Shown: in pieces, positions 54,046 to 63,218 of the stretch | How positions within the stretch are numbered: position 1 is the first letter of the stretch | Layout of the letters: the number at the start of each line of letters is the position of its first letter | Assembly (NCBI RefSeq): GCF_947492455.1 | Contig: NZ_CANLNB010000004.1 | Span: 62,001-126,000, forward strand | Reading direction: 5' to 3' | Origin: an uncultured Aliiroseovarius sp. | GTDB lineage: Bacteria; Pseudomonadota; Alphaproteobacteria; Rhodobacterales; Rhodobacteraceae | Length of the DNA stretch: 64,000 nucleotides | Translations under genes and position numbers: made by a program | The notes under the pieces: model-generated | Seen by the model: the letters and a program-made list of their open reading frames with translations, nothing else | Told to the model about the DNA's origin: nothing | Database searches by the model: none

Positions 54046-54642
54046 ATGTCAGAAGCACCGCGCGATATCGAGAACCTGATCGAGCTGATGGCGAAGCTGC
54101 CGGGGCTGGGTCCGCGCTCGGCGCGTCGGGCGGTGCTATATCTGATCCGCAAGCGCGCGCTGGTGCTGACGCCTTTGGCGGATGCGATGCAGGCGGTGGC
54201 GGAAACCGCGCGGGAATGCGTGACCTGCGGCAATGTCTCGACCTCGGATCGTTGCGACATTTGCGTGTCGGAAAAACGTGCGACGGGCGAGATCTGCGTG
54301 GTCGAAGATGTGGCCGACCTGTGGGCGATGGAGCGCGCGGGCCTGTTCAAGGGCCGCTATCATGTGCTGGGCGGCACGTTGTCGGCGCTGGACGCCGTTG
54401 GCCCCGATGATCTGGGCATTCCGCGTCTGGTGCAGCGGGTGGTTGATGACAACATCAGCGAGGTCATCTTGGCCCTGAACGCCACCGTCGATGGCCAAAC
54501 CACCGCACATTATATCGCGGATGAACTCGAAGGCCGCTGCGTGGTGTCATCCCTTGCGCAGGGTGTCCCCATCGGGGGCGAGCTGGATTATCTGGACGAG
54601 GGCACGATCTCGGCCGCGTTGTCTGCACGCAAGCGGATGTAA
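54046..54642 (+). CDS. recR: Recombination protein RecR
   Basis: DNA repair protein of 198 residues that works with RecF/RecO. The helix-hairpin-helix [18 protein letters not shown], the zinc cluster [16 protein letters not shown] and the Toprim domain ([23 protein letters not shown]) are all present. It starts 4 bases after ebfC and is convergent with the TIGR02302 gene. Confidence 0.96.
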   Translation: MSEAPRDIENLIELMAKLPGLGPRSARRAVLYLIRKRALVLTPLADAMQAVAETARECVTCGNVSTSDRCDICVSEKRATGEICVVEDVADLWAMERAGLFKGRYHVLGGTLSALDAVGPDDLGIPRLVQRVVDDNISEVILALNATVDGQTTAHYIADELEGRCVVSSLAQGVPIGGELDYLDEGTISAALSARKRM

Positions 54643-54649
54643 CTGCGGA

Positions 54650-57205
54650 TCAGAACTGATCCAACAGACGTTCCAAATAATCGCGTTCCAATTGCGGGCG
54701 GTCTGACTCGCCCGAGCGTTTGCGCAATTCCTGCATCAACTCTTCGGCCCGGCGATAGATCTCGTCCGTGTCCCCCAAAGGACTGTCGGTCGAGGTCGCG
54801 CCGCCGCGTCCTGATGCGCTGCGTCCCAGCGGATCCTGATCCGAGGCCTGATTGCTTTCGCCCGGGTTTTCACCCTGCTGACCGTTCTCGCGGGCTTGTT
54901 GGTTTGCCATCGCCTGATCAAACTGGCGCAGGCCTTCGCGCATGGCTTCCATCGCGTCCGCTTGTTGGTTCAAGGCTTCGGGGATGTCGCCTTGTTCCAG
55001 CGCATCGGCGGCTTCTCCCATGGCGCGGCCCGCTTCGTCCAGCGCGTCACGGGCGGCTTGTCCTGCGGGATCGCCCGCGCCGGGCAGGTTGCGCCTTTGG
55101 GCGTCTAGCTGGTCTTGCAGTGCGCGTTGCCGGTCGGCAAGGCTGGTGCCCGGATCGCCGCCACGGCCTTGACTGTCTTGACCTTCCTGCGCGCCGCCCT
55201 GTCCATCCTGACCCTGCTCGCCGCCCGATCCCTCGTGGCTCTGCCCGCGCCCCTGACCGCCATCGCGCCCTTCGTTCTCTTGGTTTTCACCGGCGGCGGA
55301 CCCTTGCCCTTGTTCCTGAAGATCGCGGAAGGCCTGATCCGACAGGCCCTGCTGCTGGCGCATGGTCTCGCGCAGTTCGTCGCGCGCCGCTTCGCCGGGG
55401 CGCTGGCTTTCGCCGCCGCGCTGGGCCTGCATGTTCTCCATCATCCGGCGCATCTGATCGAGCAGCTCCATCGCTTCGTCGGTGCGGCCTTCACGCATGA
55501 GTTCCTCGATCCGGTCCATCATCGCGTCCAGATCGGATTGGCTGAGTTCGATCATATTGTCAGGCTGCGGCGCGTTGGGATCGCCTTCCGGGGCTTGCTG
55601 GGCCAACTGGTCCATATAGTCCCGCATCGCGTCGCGGTATTCGTCCATCAGCTCGGCCAGTTCCTCGGGTGTAGCCCCGTCGCGCATGGCTTGTTCCAGA
55701 CGCCGCTGCGCCTCTTCCATGCGGGCGCGGGCGTCGTCCAGCTGACCGTCTTCCAGCTCGACCGCTACATCCCAAAGAACCTGCGCCACCTCGTCGCGAA
55801 GATCGCCGGGGACGCCGCCCGCCACATCGGTAAAGGCCAGCCCCGCCTCGAGCCGCCGGATCGCGCCGCGAAGTTGTAGATAGATGCCTTCGGGCAGGGA
55901 CAGGTCTTCGGGCTGAAACAGCGTGGCGCGCAGAACTTGCGTGACACGTCGGGCGTTGGCGCGGTTCCACAAGAGGTCGCGGCGCTGTTCGATCAGCGCC
56001 TTGGCCATCGGGTTCAGAAAGCGCCGGGCGGGCAGGATCATCGGGTAGGGCTGGCTGTCGCCTTCCTGACCCGCCCCGTCCTGCGCGACAAAGGTAAGCG
56101 TCACGGGCAGGCCTGCGAAAGGGTGTTCGACCAGATTCTCCTGAAGCGTCCCTTCGATCAATTTGCGCGCCCCGCGATAGGGCAGGGGCAGGTCTACAGC
56201 GACTTCGGTCCGGGGTTCTGGATCGATGGACAGCCCATACGCCCGTGTCACATCGTCCAGCGACAGGGTGATGATGACGGCACCTCCTGTGATGCCATAG
56301 TCATCGGTGGCCACGAAATTGAGCGTGAAATCCCCGTTCAATTGCCGGGTCAGCGGTCCGCTTGGGCGGATGGTCGGGGGCGTATCCTGTAGCGCAGTCA
56401 GCGTCCAACTGCGCGCCGTTGGGCCATCGATGGACAACGTACCGCTGCGGGTGATCCGTTGGCTGAGGCTCGAGGCCGCGCCCGCTTCACTGTCCAGAAC
56501 TGATCCGGTGAAAGCCAAGGCCAGAGGGTCGCCATAGCGGCGCAGGGTCAGACGGCTGTCCTTCGGGATGGTCAGTGCGCCATCGGGTTGGTCATCAAGA
56601 TAGAGGCTGGGTTGCCCGGTATAAGACGGCGGCTCGATCCAGCCTTCCCAACTGGCGGCAATTTGCGCCGCCGCACCGGGTGCGCCCGTGGGCGCCGTGC
56701 TGTTCCACGAGCCGAACCCAATCGCCATGACCGCCCCAGTCGCTGCGATCAATCGCAATGCATAGGGGTCTTTTTCCGCCACCCGCAGATCGGGCGGGGC
56801 CGCCTTTACATCGCCCAGCCGCGCCAGCATCCGATCCTGATGCGCGTGCCACAACTGGGCCGAGGCCGCGTCGCCCACACCCGTTGCCTGATCATCTTGA
56901 ACCGCAGCAATCGGGTGGCCGGTCAGGCTGTCATCTAATCGCCGGAGCGCATGGCCTGACGTGGGCCAGACAAAGCGGCGCGTGGCGCGGATAAGGAAGA
57001 TCAGCGCGGCAAGGACAAGCACCACAGGCGCCGCCCAGCCCCGCAACCCACCGAAGCCTGCCAGCGCAATCGTGACCAAGACGACACTCGCCAAAGGCCA
57101 TCCGACCTGCCAGAGCCGCTCCAAAACCATCCCGCCCCTTGTCAGTGCCAAGGGCCAACGAAGGCGCTTTTGCACCTTCTGGGACAGGTCGGGCCGGGTC
57201 ACCGG
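54650..57205 (-). CDS. TIGR02302 (DUF4175) family membrane protein
   Basis: Large alphaproteobacterial protein of about 850 residues with no known function. Two or three N-terminal helices lie at about residues 30-80. A periplasm-like beta-rich region follows. The C-terminal third is Gln/Gly/Glu/Asp-rich, with long helical stretches (ARMEEAQRRLEQAMRDGATP, EELMREGRTDEAMELLDQMR) and low-complexity Gly-Gln runs, ending DYLERLLDQF. I place the start at the GTG at 57205, 13 bases after the lysA stop; longer frames overlap lysA. It is probably cotranscribed with lysA. Confidence 0.88.
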   Translation of the reverse strand, partial: PVTRPDLSQKVQKRLRWPLALTRGGMVLERLWQVGWPLASVVLVTIALAGFGGLRGWAAPVVLVLAALIFLIRATRRFVWPTSGHALRRLDDSLTGHPIAAVQDDQATGVGDAASAQLWHAHQDRMLARLGDVKAAPPDLRVAEKDPYALRLIAATGAVMAIGFGSWNSTAPTGAPGAAAQIAASWEGWIEPPSYTGQPSLYLDDQPDGALTIPKDSRLTLRRYGDPLALAFTGSVLDSEAGAASSLSQRITRSGTLSIDGPTARSWTLTALQDTPPTIRPSGPLTRQLNGDFTLNFVATDDYGITGGAVIITLSLDDVTRAYGLSIDPEPRTEVAVDLPLPYRGARKLIEGTLQENLVEHPFAGLPVTLTFVAQDGAGQEGDSQPYPMILPARRFLNPMAKALIEQRRDLLWNRANARRVTQVLRATLFQPEDLSLPEGIYLQLRGAIRRLEAGLAFTDVAGGVPGDLRDEVAQVLWDVAVELEDGQLDDARARMEEAQRRLEQAMRDGATPEELAELMDEYRDAMRDYMDQLAQQAPEGDPNAPQPDNMIELSQSDLDAMMDRIEELMREGRTDEAMELLDQMRRMMENMQAQRGGESQRPGEAARDELRETMRQQQGLSDQAFRDLQEQGQGSAAGENQENEGRDGGQGRGQSHEGSGGEQGQDGQGGAQEGQDSQGRGGDPGTSLADRQRALQDQLDAQRRNLPGAGDPAGQAARDALDEAGRAMGEAADALEQGDIPEALNQQADAMEAMREGLRQFDQAMANQQARENGQQGENPGESNQASDQDPLGRSASGRGGATSTDSPLGDTDEIYRRAEELMQELRKRSGESDRPQLERDYLERLLDQF

Positions 57206-57218
57206 ACCCGTGGGGTCA

Positions 57219-58484
57219 TCAGAGCCATTCTGGAATGGTATCGCGTCCCAGCATTTCTTCATAGGTGGGACGTGCGCGGATGACGGCATATTGATCGCCC
57301 ATCACCAGCACTTCGGGGATCAAGGGGCGCGAGTTGTACTCGGACGCCATCACCGCGCCATATGCGCCTGCCGAGCGGAAAGCGATCAAATCGTCAGGCT
57401 TCAGACTGTCCAGATCGCGGCCTTTGGCGAAGGTGTCGCCGGTCTCGCAAATCGGTCCAACGATGTCGTAGCGCGACTTGTCCTCGCCGGGGGCGGCCTC
57501 CACCACGGGGATGATGTCGTGATGCGCCTCGTACATGGCCGGACGTACAAGATCGTTCATCGCAGCGTCCACGATTAGGAAGTCCTGACCTTCGCCCTCT
57601 TTCACATAGATCACGGATGTGACCATGATCCCGGCATTGCCCGAGACCAGACGCCCAGGCTCGATCTCGATCTCGCACCCCAGATGGCCAACTGTTTCCT
57701 TCACCATTTGGCCGTATTCGATGGGCAATGGCGGCGCTTCGTTCGAGCGTTCATAGGGAATGCCAAGCCCACCGCCCAAATCCAGACGCGTGATGTCGTG
57801 CCCGTCTGCGCGCAGGGCTTCGGTCAGTTCGGCCACTTTCTGATAGGCCTGACGGAACGGCTCCAACTCAGTCAGCTGCGAGCCAATATGCACGTCGATG
57901 CCGACGGCCTTCAGCCCGGGCAGGGATGCGATTTCTGCATAGACCTCGCGCGCGCGGGCGATCGGGATGCCGAACTTGTTCTCCGATTTCCCGGTCGAGA
58001 TCTTGGCGTGGGTCTTCGCGTCCACATCCGGGTTCACGCGCACGGTGACGGGGGCGACGACGCCCATTTCACTGGCCACTTCGGACAGAACCCGCATTTC
58101 CGGTTCGCTTTCCAGATTGAACTGGCGGATGCCACCCGTCAGCGCCAGACGCATCTCCTCGCGGGTTTTGCCAACGCCGGAAAAGACGATCCGATCCCCC
58201 GGTACGCCCGCCGCAATCGCCCGGCGGTATTCCCCGCCCGAGACAACGTCCATCCCTGCGCCCATCTCACCCAGCAGTTTCAGCACGGCAAGGTTCGAGT
58301 TCGATTTCACGGCGAAACAGACCAGATGATCGGCCCAGTCTAGCGCTTCATTGAACAGCCCGATATGACGTTTCAACGTGGCCGCGGAATAGACATAGAA
58401 GGGCGTGCCAACTTCGGCAGCGATCTCTTCAATCGATACGTCTTCGGCGTGCAACACGCCGTCACGGTAAAGGAAATGGTCCAT
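57219..58484 (-). CDS. lysA: Diaminopimelate decarboxylase
   Basis: PLP enzyme that makes L-lysine from meso-diaminopimelate. It has 421 residues. The PLP lysine is K60 in CFAVKSNSN. The glycine loop GGGLGIPY and the C-terminal CETGDTFAKGRDL with the active-site Cys are present, as is GAYGAVMAS. GAGG lies six bases before ATG 58484. Frames extended to 58700 begin inside the repeated 3' element and are artificial. asd, serving the same pathway, is at 25722. Confidence 0.95.
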   Translation of the reverse strand: MDHFLYRDGVLHAEDVSIEEIAAEVGTPFYVYSAATLKRHIGLFNEALDWADHLVCFAVKSNSNLAVLKLLGEMGAGMDVVSGGEYRRAIAAGVPGDRIVFSGVGKTREEMRLALTGGIRQFNLESEPEMRVLSEVASEMGVVAPVTVRVNPDVDAKTHAKISTGKSENKFGIPIARAREVYAEIASLPGLKAVGIDVHIGSQLTELEPFRQAYQKVAELTEALRADGHDITRLDLGGGLGIPYERSNEAPPLPIEYGQMVKETVGHLGCEIEIEPGRLVSGNAGIMVTSVIYVKEGEGQDFLIVDAAMNDLVRPAMYEAHHDIIPVVEAAPGEDKSRYDIVGPICETGDTFAKGRDLDSLKPDDLIAFRSAGAYGAVMASEYNSRPLIPEVLVMGDQYAVIRARPTYEEMLGRDTIPEWL

Positions 58485-58560
58485 CTTGGGCCTCGTCTGT
58501 CTGCGCTTCCCGACTGCCCTAGCGGAACTGCGCCTGCCGCTCAACCCTCCGGGCCTGCTC

Positions 58561-58604
58561 TTTTTCTTGTCATAAATATCCCGGAGCGCGAGGCAGAGCC
58601 TCGC
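58561..58604 (-). repeat. Modular hairpin 3' element, copy 3 (after argH-lipoprotein)
   Basis: Read on the minus strand: hairpin GCGAGGC-TCT-GCCTCGC, then GCTCC and the core GGGATATTTATGACAAGAAAA (20 of 20 core bases as in copy 1). It has one GC hairpin of its own; another hairpin (58611-58637) lies between it and the lipoprotein stop. lysA starts 77 bases beyond the element. Confidence 0.75.
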
Positions 58605-58610
58605 AAAAGC

Positions 58611-58637
58611 AAACGCCGGCCACGTGGACCGGCGTTT
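58611..58637 (-). terminator. Hairpin after the small lipoprotein gene
   Basis: AAACGCCGG and CCGGCGTTT are perfect 9-base arms around a 9-base loop that itself contains CCACGTGG. It lies 4 bases after the lipoprotein stop. On the minus strand it is followed by GCTTTTGC, a weak T run. Confidence 0.6.
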
Positions 58638-58641
58638 GAAG

Positions 58642-58746
58642 CTACTCTGCTTGGGTATCCTCGGGCGATCCCGGACGGATTGGCTCGCCATCCGCGCCAC
58701 AGGCCGCCAGCCCCAAAAGGGCGGTGATCAGAAGCGCGCGGATCAT
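58642..58746 (-). CDS. LptM-like small lipoprotein
   Basis: A 34-residue lipoprotein, [20 protein letters not shown] followed by [14 protein letters not shown]. The lipobox is LAAC with Cys16. The [10 protein letters not shown] segment resembles the CGxKGPLxxP start of LptM (YifL), which helps LptD assembly in E. coli and lies beside dapF there. Its ATG overlaps the argH stop by four bases, and lysA follows. In E. coli the gene also sits by diaminopimelate/lysine genes. The size is too short for most gene callers. Confidence 0.8.
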   Translation of the reverse strand: MIRALLITALLGLAACGADGEPIRPGSPEDTQAE

Positions 58747-60155
58747 GCCAGCACCTCTTTCCCCAGTTTTTCTTTCCAACGTGCGATCTGCTTGCGTACT
58801 TCCGACGGTGCAGTGCCGCCATAGCTGGTGCGCGAGGCGACCGAGTTGTGGACGCCCAGAACCCCGAAGACTTCCTCGGTGATTTGCGCGTTGACCGACT
58901 GCATGTCTTCCAGCGACAGGTCCGGCAGGTCGCAGCCGCGATCCTCGGCCATCGCGACCAGCGATCCGGTGACGTGGTGGGCGTCGCGGAACGGCATGTT
59001 CAGCGCACGCACGCACCAATCGGCCAGATCGGTCGCGGTCGAGAACCCAGACGAGGCCGCAGCCTCAAGGCTTTCGGTGTTGGCGGTCATGTCGCTGACC
59101 ATCCCGGTCATCGCGGCCAGCGCCAGCATCAGGTTGTCGGCTGCGTCAAAGACTTGCTCTTTGTCTTCCTGCATGTCCTTGGAATAGGCCAGCGGCAGCC
59201 CCTTCATCACGGTCATCAGGCCGATGTTGGCGCCCATGATCCGGCCGATCTTGGCGCGGATCAGCTCGGCGGCATCCGGGTTGCGTTTCTGCGGCATGAT
59301 CGACGAGCCGGTCGACCATTTGTCCGACATGCGCACGAAGCGGAACTGGGCCGAGGACCAGATCACCAGCTCTTCAGCGAAGCGCGACAGGTGCATGGCG
59401 CAGATGGTGGCCGAGGACAGGAATTCCAGCGCGAAATCACGGTCGGCCACAGCGTCCAGCGAGTTCGCGGTCGGGCGGTCAAAGCCAAGCGCCTCGGCGG
59501 TCATGTGACGGTCGATGGGGAAGGACGTGCCTGCAAGCGCAGCAGATCCCAGCGGGCTTTCGTTCATCCGGGCGCGGGCGTCACGGAAGCGGGACATGTC
59601 GCGGCCAAACATCTCGACATAGGCCATCATGTGGTGGCCCCATGTCACAGGCTGTGCGGTTTGCAGGTGCGTGAAGCCGGGCATGACCCAGTCGGCACCC
59701 GCTTCGGCCTGCCCCAAAAGCGCGCGGATCAGGGCTTCGAGCCCATCAATCGCGGCGTCCATCTGGTCGCGGACCCACAGTTTGAAATCGGTGGCGACTT
59801 GGTCGTTGCGTGACCGCGCGGTGTGCAGACGGCCAGCGGGTTCGCCGACGATTTCTTTCAGGCGCGCTTCGACATTCATGTGGATGTCTTCCAGCGCGGT
59901 CGAGAAGGCGAAATTGCCCGCTTCGATCTCGGCCAGCACGGTCAGCAGGCCTTCGCGGATGACCTTGGCGTCGTCCTCGGTGATTACACCCGTCGCGGCC
60001 AGCATCGCGGCATGCGCGCGCGAACCTTCGATGTCCTGTCGCGCCATGCGCTGGTCATAGCCGATCGAGGCGTTGATTGCCTCCATGATCGCGTCGGGCC
60101 CTGCCGAGAACCGGCCGCCCCACATTTCATTCGCGGATTTCGTGTCGTCGCTCAT
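58743..60155 (-). CDS. argH: Argininosuccinate lyase
   Basis: Last step of arginine synthesis: splits argininosuccinate into arginine and fumarate. It has 470 residues from ATG 60155, with AAAGG upstream. The superfamily signature [16 protein letters not shown] contains the catalytic Ser loop. [16 protein letters not shown] and [14 protein letters not shown] (catalytic His) are present. The stop overlaps the lipoprotein start. A longer frame to 60191 has no binding site. Confidence 0.96.
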   Translation of the reverse strand: MSDDTKSANEMWGGRFSAGPDAIMEAINASIGYDQRMARQDIEGSRAHAAMLAATGVITEDDAKVIREGLLTVLAEIEAGNFAFSTALEDIHMNVEARLKEIVGEPAGRLHTARSRNDQVATDFKLWVRDQMDAAIDGLEALIRALLGQAEAGADWVMPGFTHLQTAQPVTWGHHMMAYVEMFGRDMSRFRDARARMNESPLGSAALAGTSFPIDRHMTAEALGFDRPTANSLDAVADRDFALEFLSSATICAMHLSRFAEELVIWSSAQFRFVRMSDKWSTGSSIMPQKRNPDAAELIRAKIGRIMGANIGLMTVMKGLPLAYSKDMQEDKEQVFDAADNLMLALAAMTGMVSDMTANTESLEAAASSGFSTATDLADWCVRALNMPFRDAHHVTGSLVAMAEDRGCDLPDLSLEDMQSVNAQITEEVFGVLGVHNSVASRTSYGGTAPSEVRKQIARWKEKLGKEVLA

Positions 60156-60335
60156 GATCTGCCTTTCAGGACATATTTCTGCTGACTGCATGCTATACGC
60201 GGCAAGGCGGGTAGGTGCAATTGCTGTAGCTCTGCTTGTTCATGGCACGCTTTTGCCGATCGGGCCGGATTGCCTTTGTGTCGTCATGGACTGTCCCTAA
60301 AGTGGCCGGACACGCTGCTGCCAACAGGATCCCCG

Positions 60336-61538
60336 ATGACCCGACCTATCCCGTCCTTGAGCCGCCGTATGGCGATGGCCACGCTGACCGCTGCGGCGGT
60401 GATGCCGGGGCGCGTGCTGGCCGATAGCGGGTTCACGGGGTGGCTGTCGGGGTTTTCATCCAACGCACGTTCGGCGGGGGTGAGTGATGCGGCGCTAAAG
60501 GCGCTTGGACGGGCGGAGTATTTGCCCTCGGTCATCAAGTCGGACCGCCGACCGGCGGAAACCGCGCGCAGCTTGCAGGACTATATTTCGTCGGCGGCCT
60601 CGCCCCAGCGGATCAAGGGCGGGCAGAGGGCACTGTCGCGCTATCCGACGCTTCTGAAGAAGATTGAGCGGAAATACGGTGTTCCGAAAGAGGTCATCGT
60701 TGCGATCTGGGGTATGGAAAGCAGCTATGGTGCGGTGCGCGGATCGGCCTCGGTGCTGTCGACGCTGGCTACACTTGCCTATGAAGGCCGCCGCCGCGAT
60801 CTGTTCGAGGCCGAGCTGTTGGCCGCCTTGCAGATCCTGACCGCGGGTGATGTGTCGCCATCCCGCATGAAGGGGTCCTATGCCGGGGCGATGGGGCACA
60901 CGCAGTTCATGCCCAGTTCGTATCTGGCTCATGCCGAGGACTTCAACCGTGACGGTGCGCGCGACATCTGGTCGGATGATCCGACAGATGCGCTGGCGTC
61001 AACGGCAGCCTATCTGCGCGCCAAGGGGTGGGTGAAAGGCCAGCCCTGGGCGATTGAGGTCCGCTTGCCCAAAGGGTTTGATCTGGCCCTGACCGGGCGG
61101 ATCTATTCGCGCCGGTTGCGCGATTGGGGGAAGTTGGGCGTGACGAATGTAGCTGGGCACCCGCTGACCGGTGCCGCCAGCGGCGCACTGATTCTGCCAG
61201 CTGGTCCGAGTGGTCCCGTCTTTATGATCTTCCAGAATTTCCACGTTCTGAAGACCTATAACTATGCCGACAGCTATGTGATCGGTGTGGGCCACCTGTC
61301 CGACCGTCTGGCGGGGGGCAGTGCGATCCGGGCCGGCTATCCCAAGAAGCCTTGGGGGATGAGCACCGCCGAACGTCAGGCGCTTCAGAAGCGTCTGAAC
61401 GAACTGGGGTTTCAGGCAGGGCGCCCAGATGGCGTGATCGGAGAAAAAGGCCGCGCCGCCATCCGCGCCTACGAGGCGTCGCGCGGCATGCCCGTAACCG
61501 GCGTGCCCAGTACCCAGCTTTTGGCGAGCCTCAGCTAG
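60336..61538 (+). CDS. Lytic murein transglycosylase (MltB-like) with peptidoglycan-binding domain
   Basis: Exported enzyme of 400 residues that cleaves glycan strands to anhydromuropeptides. A signal region (LSRRMAMATLTAAAVMPGRVLA, possibly Tat-type with SRRM) is followed by the SLT_2 domain. The catalytic Glu lies in AIWGMESSYGAVRG. AMGHTQFMPSSYLAHAEDFNRDG is the family's second signature. A C-terminal peptidoglycan-binding domain (ALQKRLNELGFQAGRPDGVIGEKGRAAIRAYEASRGM) completes it. AGGA lies before ATG 60336. Confidence 0.93.
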   Translation: MTRPIPSLSRRMAMATLTAAAVMPGRVLADSGFTGWLSGFSSNARSAGVSDAALKALGRAEYLPSVIKSDRRPAETARSLQDYISSAASPQRIKGGQRALSRYPTLLKKIERKYGVPKEVIVAIWGMESSYGAVRGSASVLSTLATLAYEGRRRDLFEAELLAALQILTAGDVSPSRMKGSYAGAMGHTQFMPSSYLAHAEDFNRDGARDIWSDDPTDALASTAAYLRAKGWVKGQPWAIEVRLPKGFDLALTGRIYSRRLRDWGKLGVTNVAGHPLTGAASGALILPAGPSGPVFMIFQNFHVLKTYNYADSYVIGVGHLSDRLAGGSAIRAGYPKKPWGMSTAERQALQKRLNELGFQAGRPDGVIGEKGRAAIRAYEASRGMPVTGVPSTQLLASLS

Positions 61539-62119
61539 ACCTGATCGTGCCGATGGCAGCTGACCAGATGGTTGTTGAACAGCCCGCAGGCCTCCATCCA
61601 CGCATAGACAATTGTCGGACCACAGAACTTGAACCCGGCTTTCTTCAGGTCTTTCGAGATCTGTGTCGACAACGGGGACGAGGTCGGCACCTCGTCGAGC
61701 GCCTTGTAGCGCCCGTTCAGCGGTTTCCCATCCACATAGCCCCACATCATATCCCGAAAGGCGTCCGCGCCGCCCAAATCCAGATAGGCCTGTGCATTGG
61801 TGATGGCCGCTGCGATCTTCCCGCGGTGCCGAATGATGCCTTTGTCCTGCAAAAGGCGCTCGATCTCGGGCTCGCCCCACGTGGCGATGCGCTCGGGATC
61901 AAACCCTTCAAACGCTGCGCGAAAATTATCTCGCTTTTTAAGGATCGTGATCCAGCTGAGCCCGGCCTGAAAGCCATCAAGGATTAACTTTTCCCAAAGT
62001 GCGCGTCCGTCCCATTCCGGCACGCCCCACTCAAGGTCATGATATTCCTGATAAATCGGCTCGCTCCCGCACCAAGAACAGCGGATCAAGTCAGTGGTTT
62101 GCGCGTGGGAGTCGGTCAT
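61535..62119 (-). CDS. tag: DNA-3-methyladenine glycosylase I
   Basis: Base-excision repair enzyme of 194 residues that removes 3-methyladenine. The zinc site starts with CSWCG. YQEYHDLEWGVP, FQAGLSWITILKKRDNFRAAF (recognition pocket) and the C-terminal IVYAWMEACGLFNNHLVSCHRH (further Cys/His ligands) are intact. Its stop overlaps the transglycosylase stop by four bases. It is divergent from the EAL gene. Confidence 0.95.
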   Translation of the reverse strand: MTDSHAQTTDLIRCSWCGSEPIYQEYHDLEWGVPEWDGRALWEKLILDGFQAGLSWITILKKRDNFRAAFEGFDPERIATWGEPEIERLLQDKGIIRHRGKIAAAITNAQAYLDLGGADAFRDMMWGYVDGKPLNGRYKALDEVPTSSPLSTQISKDLKKAGFKFCGPTIVYAWMEACGLFNNHLVSCHRHDQV

Positions 62120-62216
62120 GTTCTCGGATCCATTACACTTTTAGACAAACTATCTGATTTACGTCTCGTTAGCACTGAATTGCCACTTATGGTCGTACGG
62201 CAGCACAGGTGACACC

Positions 62217-63059
62217 ATGTTCAACTTCGGAAGTAAGACATCCCCGGACACACAGATGCAAGACCCTGTGGGTGGGCCAGTGGGCGATCCGCTCAGCTCG
62301 GCCATCGGGATGCGGGACAAGGACGCGATCAACCTTGTGCGCGAGGCATTGCGCAAAAAACGCGTCCGGCTGGCCTTTCAGCCTGTCGTGCAAACGACCA
62401 AGCCAGATCGCCGTGCGTTTTTCGAAGGGCTGATCCGCGTTCTGGATCCAAACGGGCGGGTGATTCCCGCAAAGGACTTCATCGACTCGGTCGAAGATAA
62501 AGAGATGGGGCGCAAACTGGATGCGCTTGCGCTGGAAAAAGGGCTGGAGGCGCTGCAGGCCGAACCCAACCTGCGTTTGTCCATCAACATGTCTGCGCGG
62601 TCGATTGGGTATCCGGGGTGGAAGAAGGTGTTGGAGCGTGGGCTGGAAGACGACCCGCATCTGGGTGAACGTCTGATCCTTGAGATCACCGAACGCACTG
62701 CCATCACCATGCCCGAACTTGTCCGCGTCTTCATGGCCGAGATGCAAAGTCACGGTATCAGCTTTGCGCTGGATGACTTTGGGGCAGGCTATACCTCGTT
62801 CAAATACCTCAAGGATTTCTATTTCGACATCATCAAGATTGATGGCGAGTTCATCCGCGGGATCCACAGCGACCCGGACAATCAGATCCTCACACAGGCG
62901 ATGGTCTCGGTCGCGCGGCATTTTGATATGTTCACCGTGGCCGAAAGCGTCGAAACGGCCGAAGATGCGGCCTTTCTGACCCAGATCGGCGTGGACTGCA
63001 TGCAGGGCTATTATTTCGGCGTGCCGACCTTGGATCCCTATTGGCGCAAAGCGGCCTAG
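62217..63059 (+). CDS. EAL-domain cyclic-di-GMP phosphodiesterase
   Basis: Stand-alone EAL protein of 280 residues with no GGDEF, PAS or membrane part. The signature is E70-G-L-I-R, which fits the ExLxR form. Other metal and substrate residues are in place: N124 (INMSA), E156 (EIT), D186-D187 (DDFG), K207 (KID) and E243 (AESVE). Activity is therefore likely. The first 30 residues are a polar linker. It would lower c-di-GMP, affecting motility or attachment. It lies between tag and a thiolase gene. Confidence 0.88.
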   Translation: MFNFGSKTSPDTQMQDPVGGPVGDPLSSAIGMRDKDAINLVREALRKKRVRLAFQPVVQTTKPDRRAFFEGLIRVLDPNGRVIPAKDFIDSVEDKEMGRKLDALALEKGLEALQAEPNLRLSINMSARSIGYPGWKKVLERGLEDDPHLGERLILEITERTAITMPELVRVFMAEMQSHGISFALDDFGAGYTSFKYLKDFYFDIIKIDGEFIRGIHSDPDNQILTQAMVSVARHFDMFTVAESVETAEDAAFLTQIGVDCMQGYYFGVPTLDPYWRKAA

Positions 63060-63218
63060 GTGGGCGTGATAACGCTACCACATTCACGCCGCTTGATTTT
63101 CTCTGCAATGCAGCACAGGATGCGCTCAGCAATGATCGTGCATGATGGCGTGTGTTTTGGAAATTTCTGAAATTCGCGGTGGCGTGCTGATCGTAAGTCT
63201 GGAGGAAAAGGAAGCATC

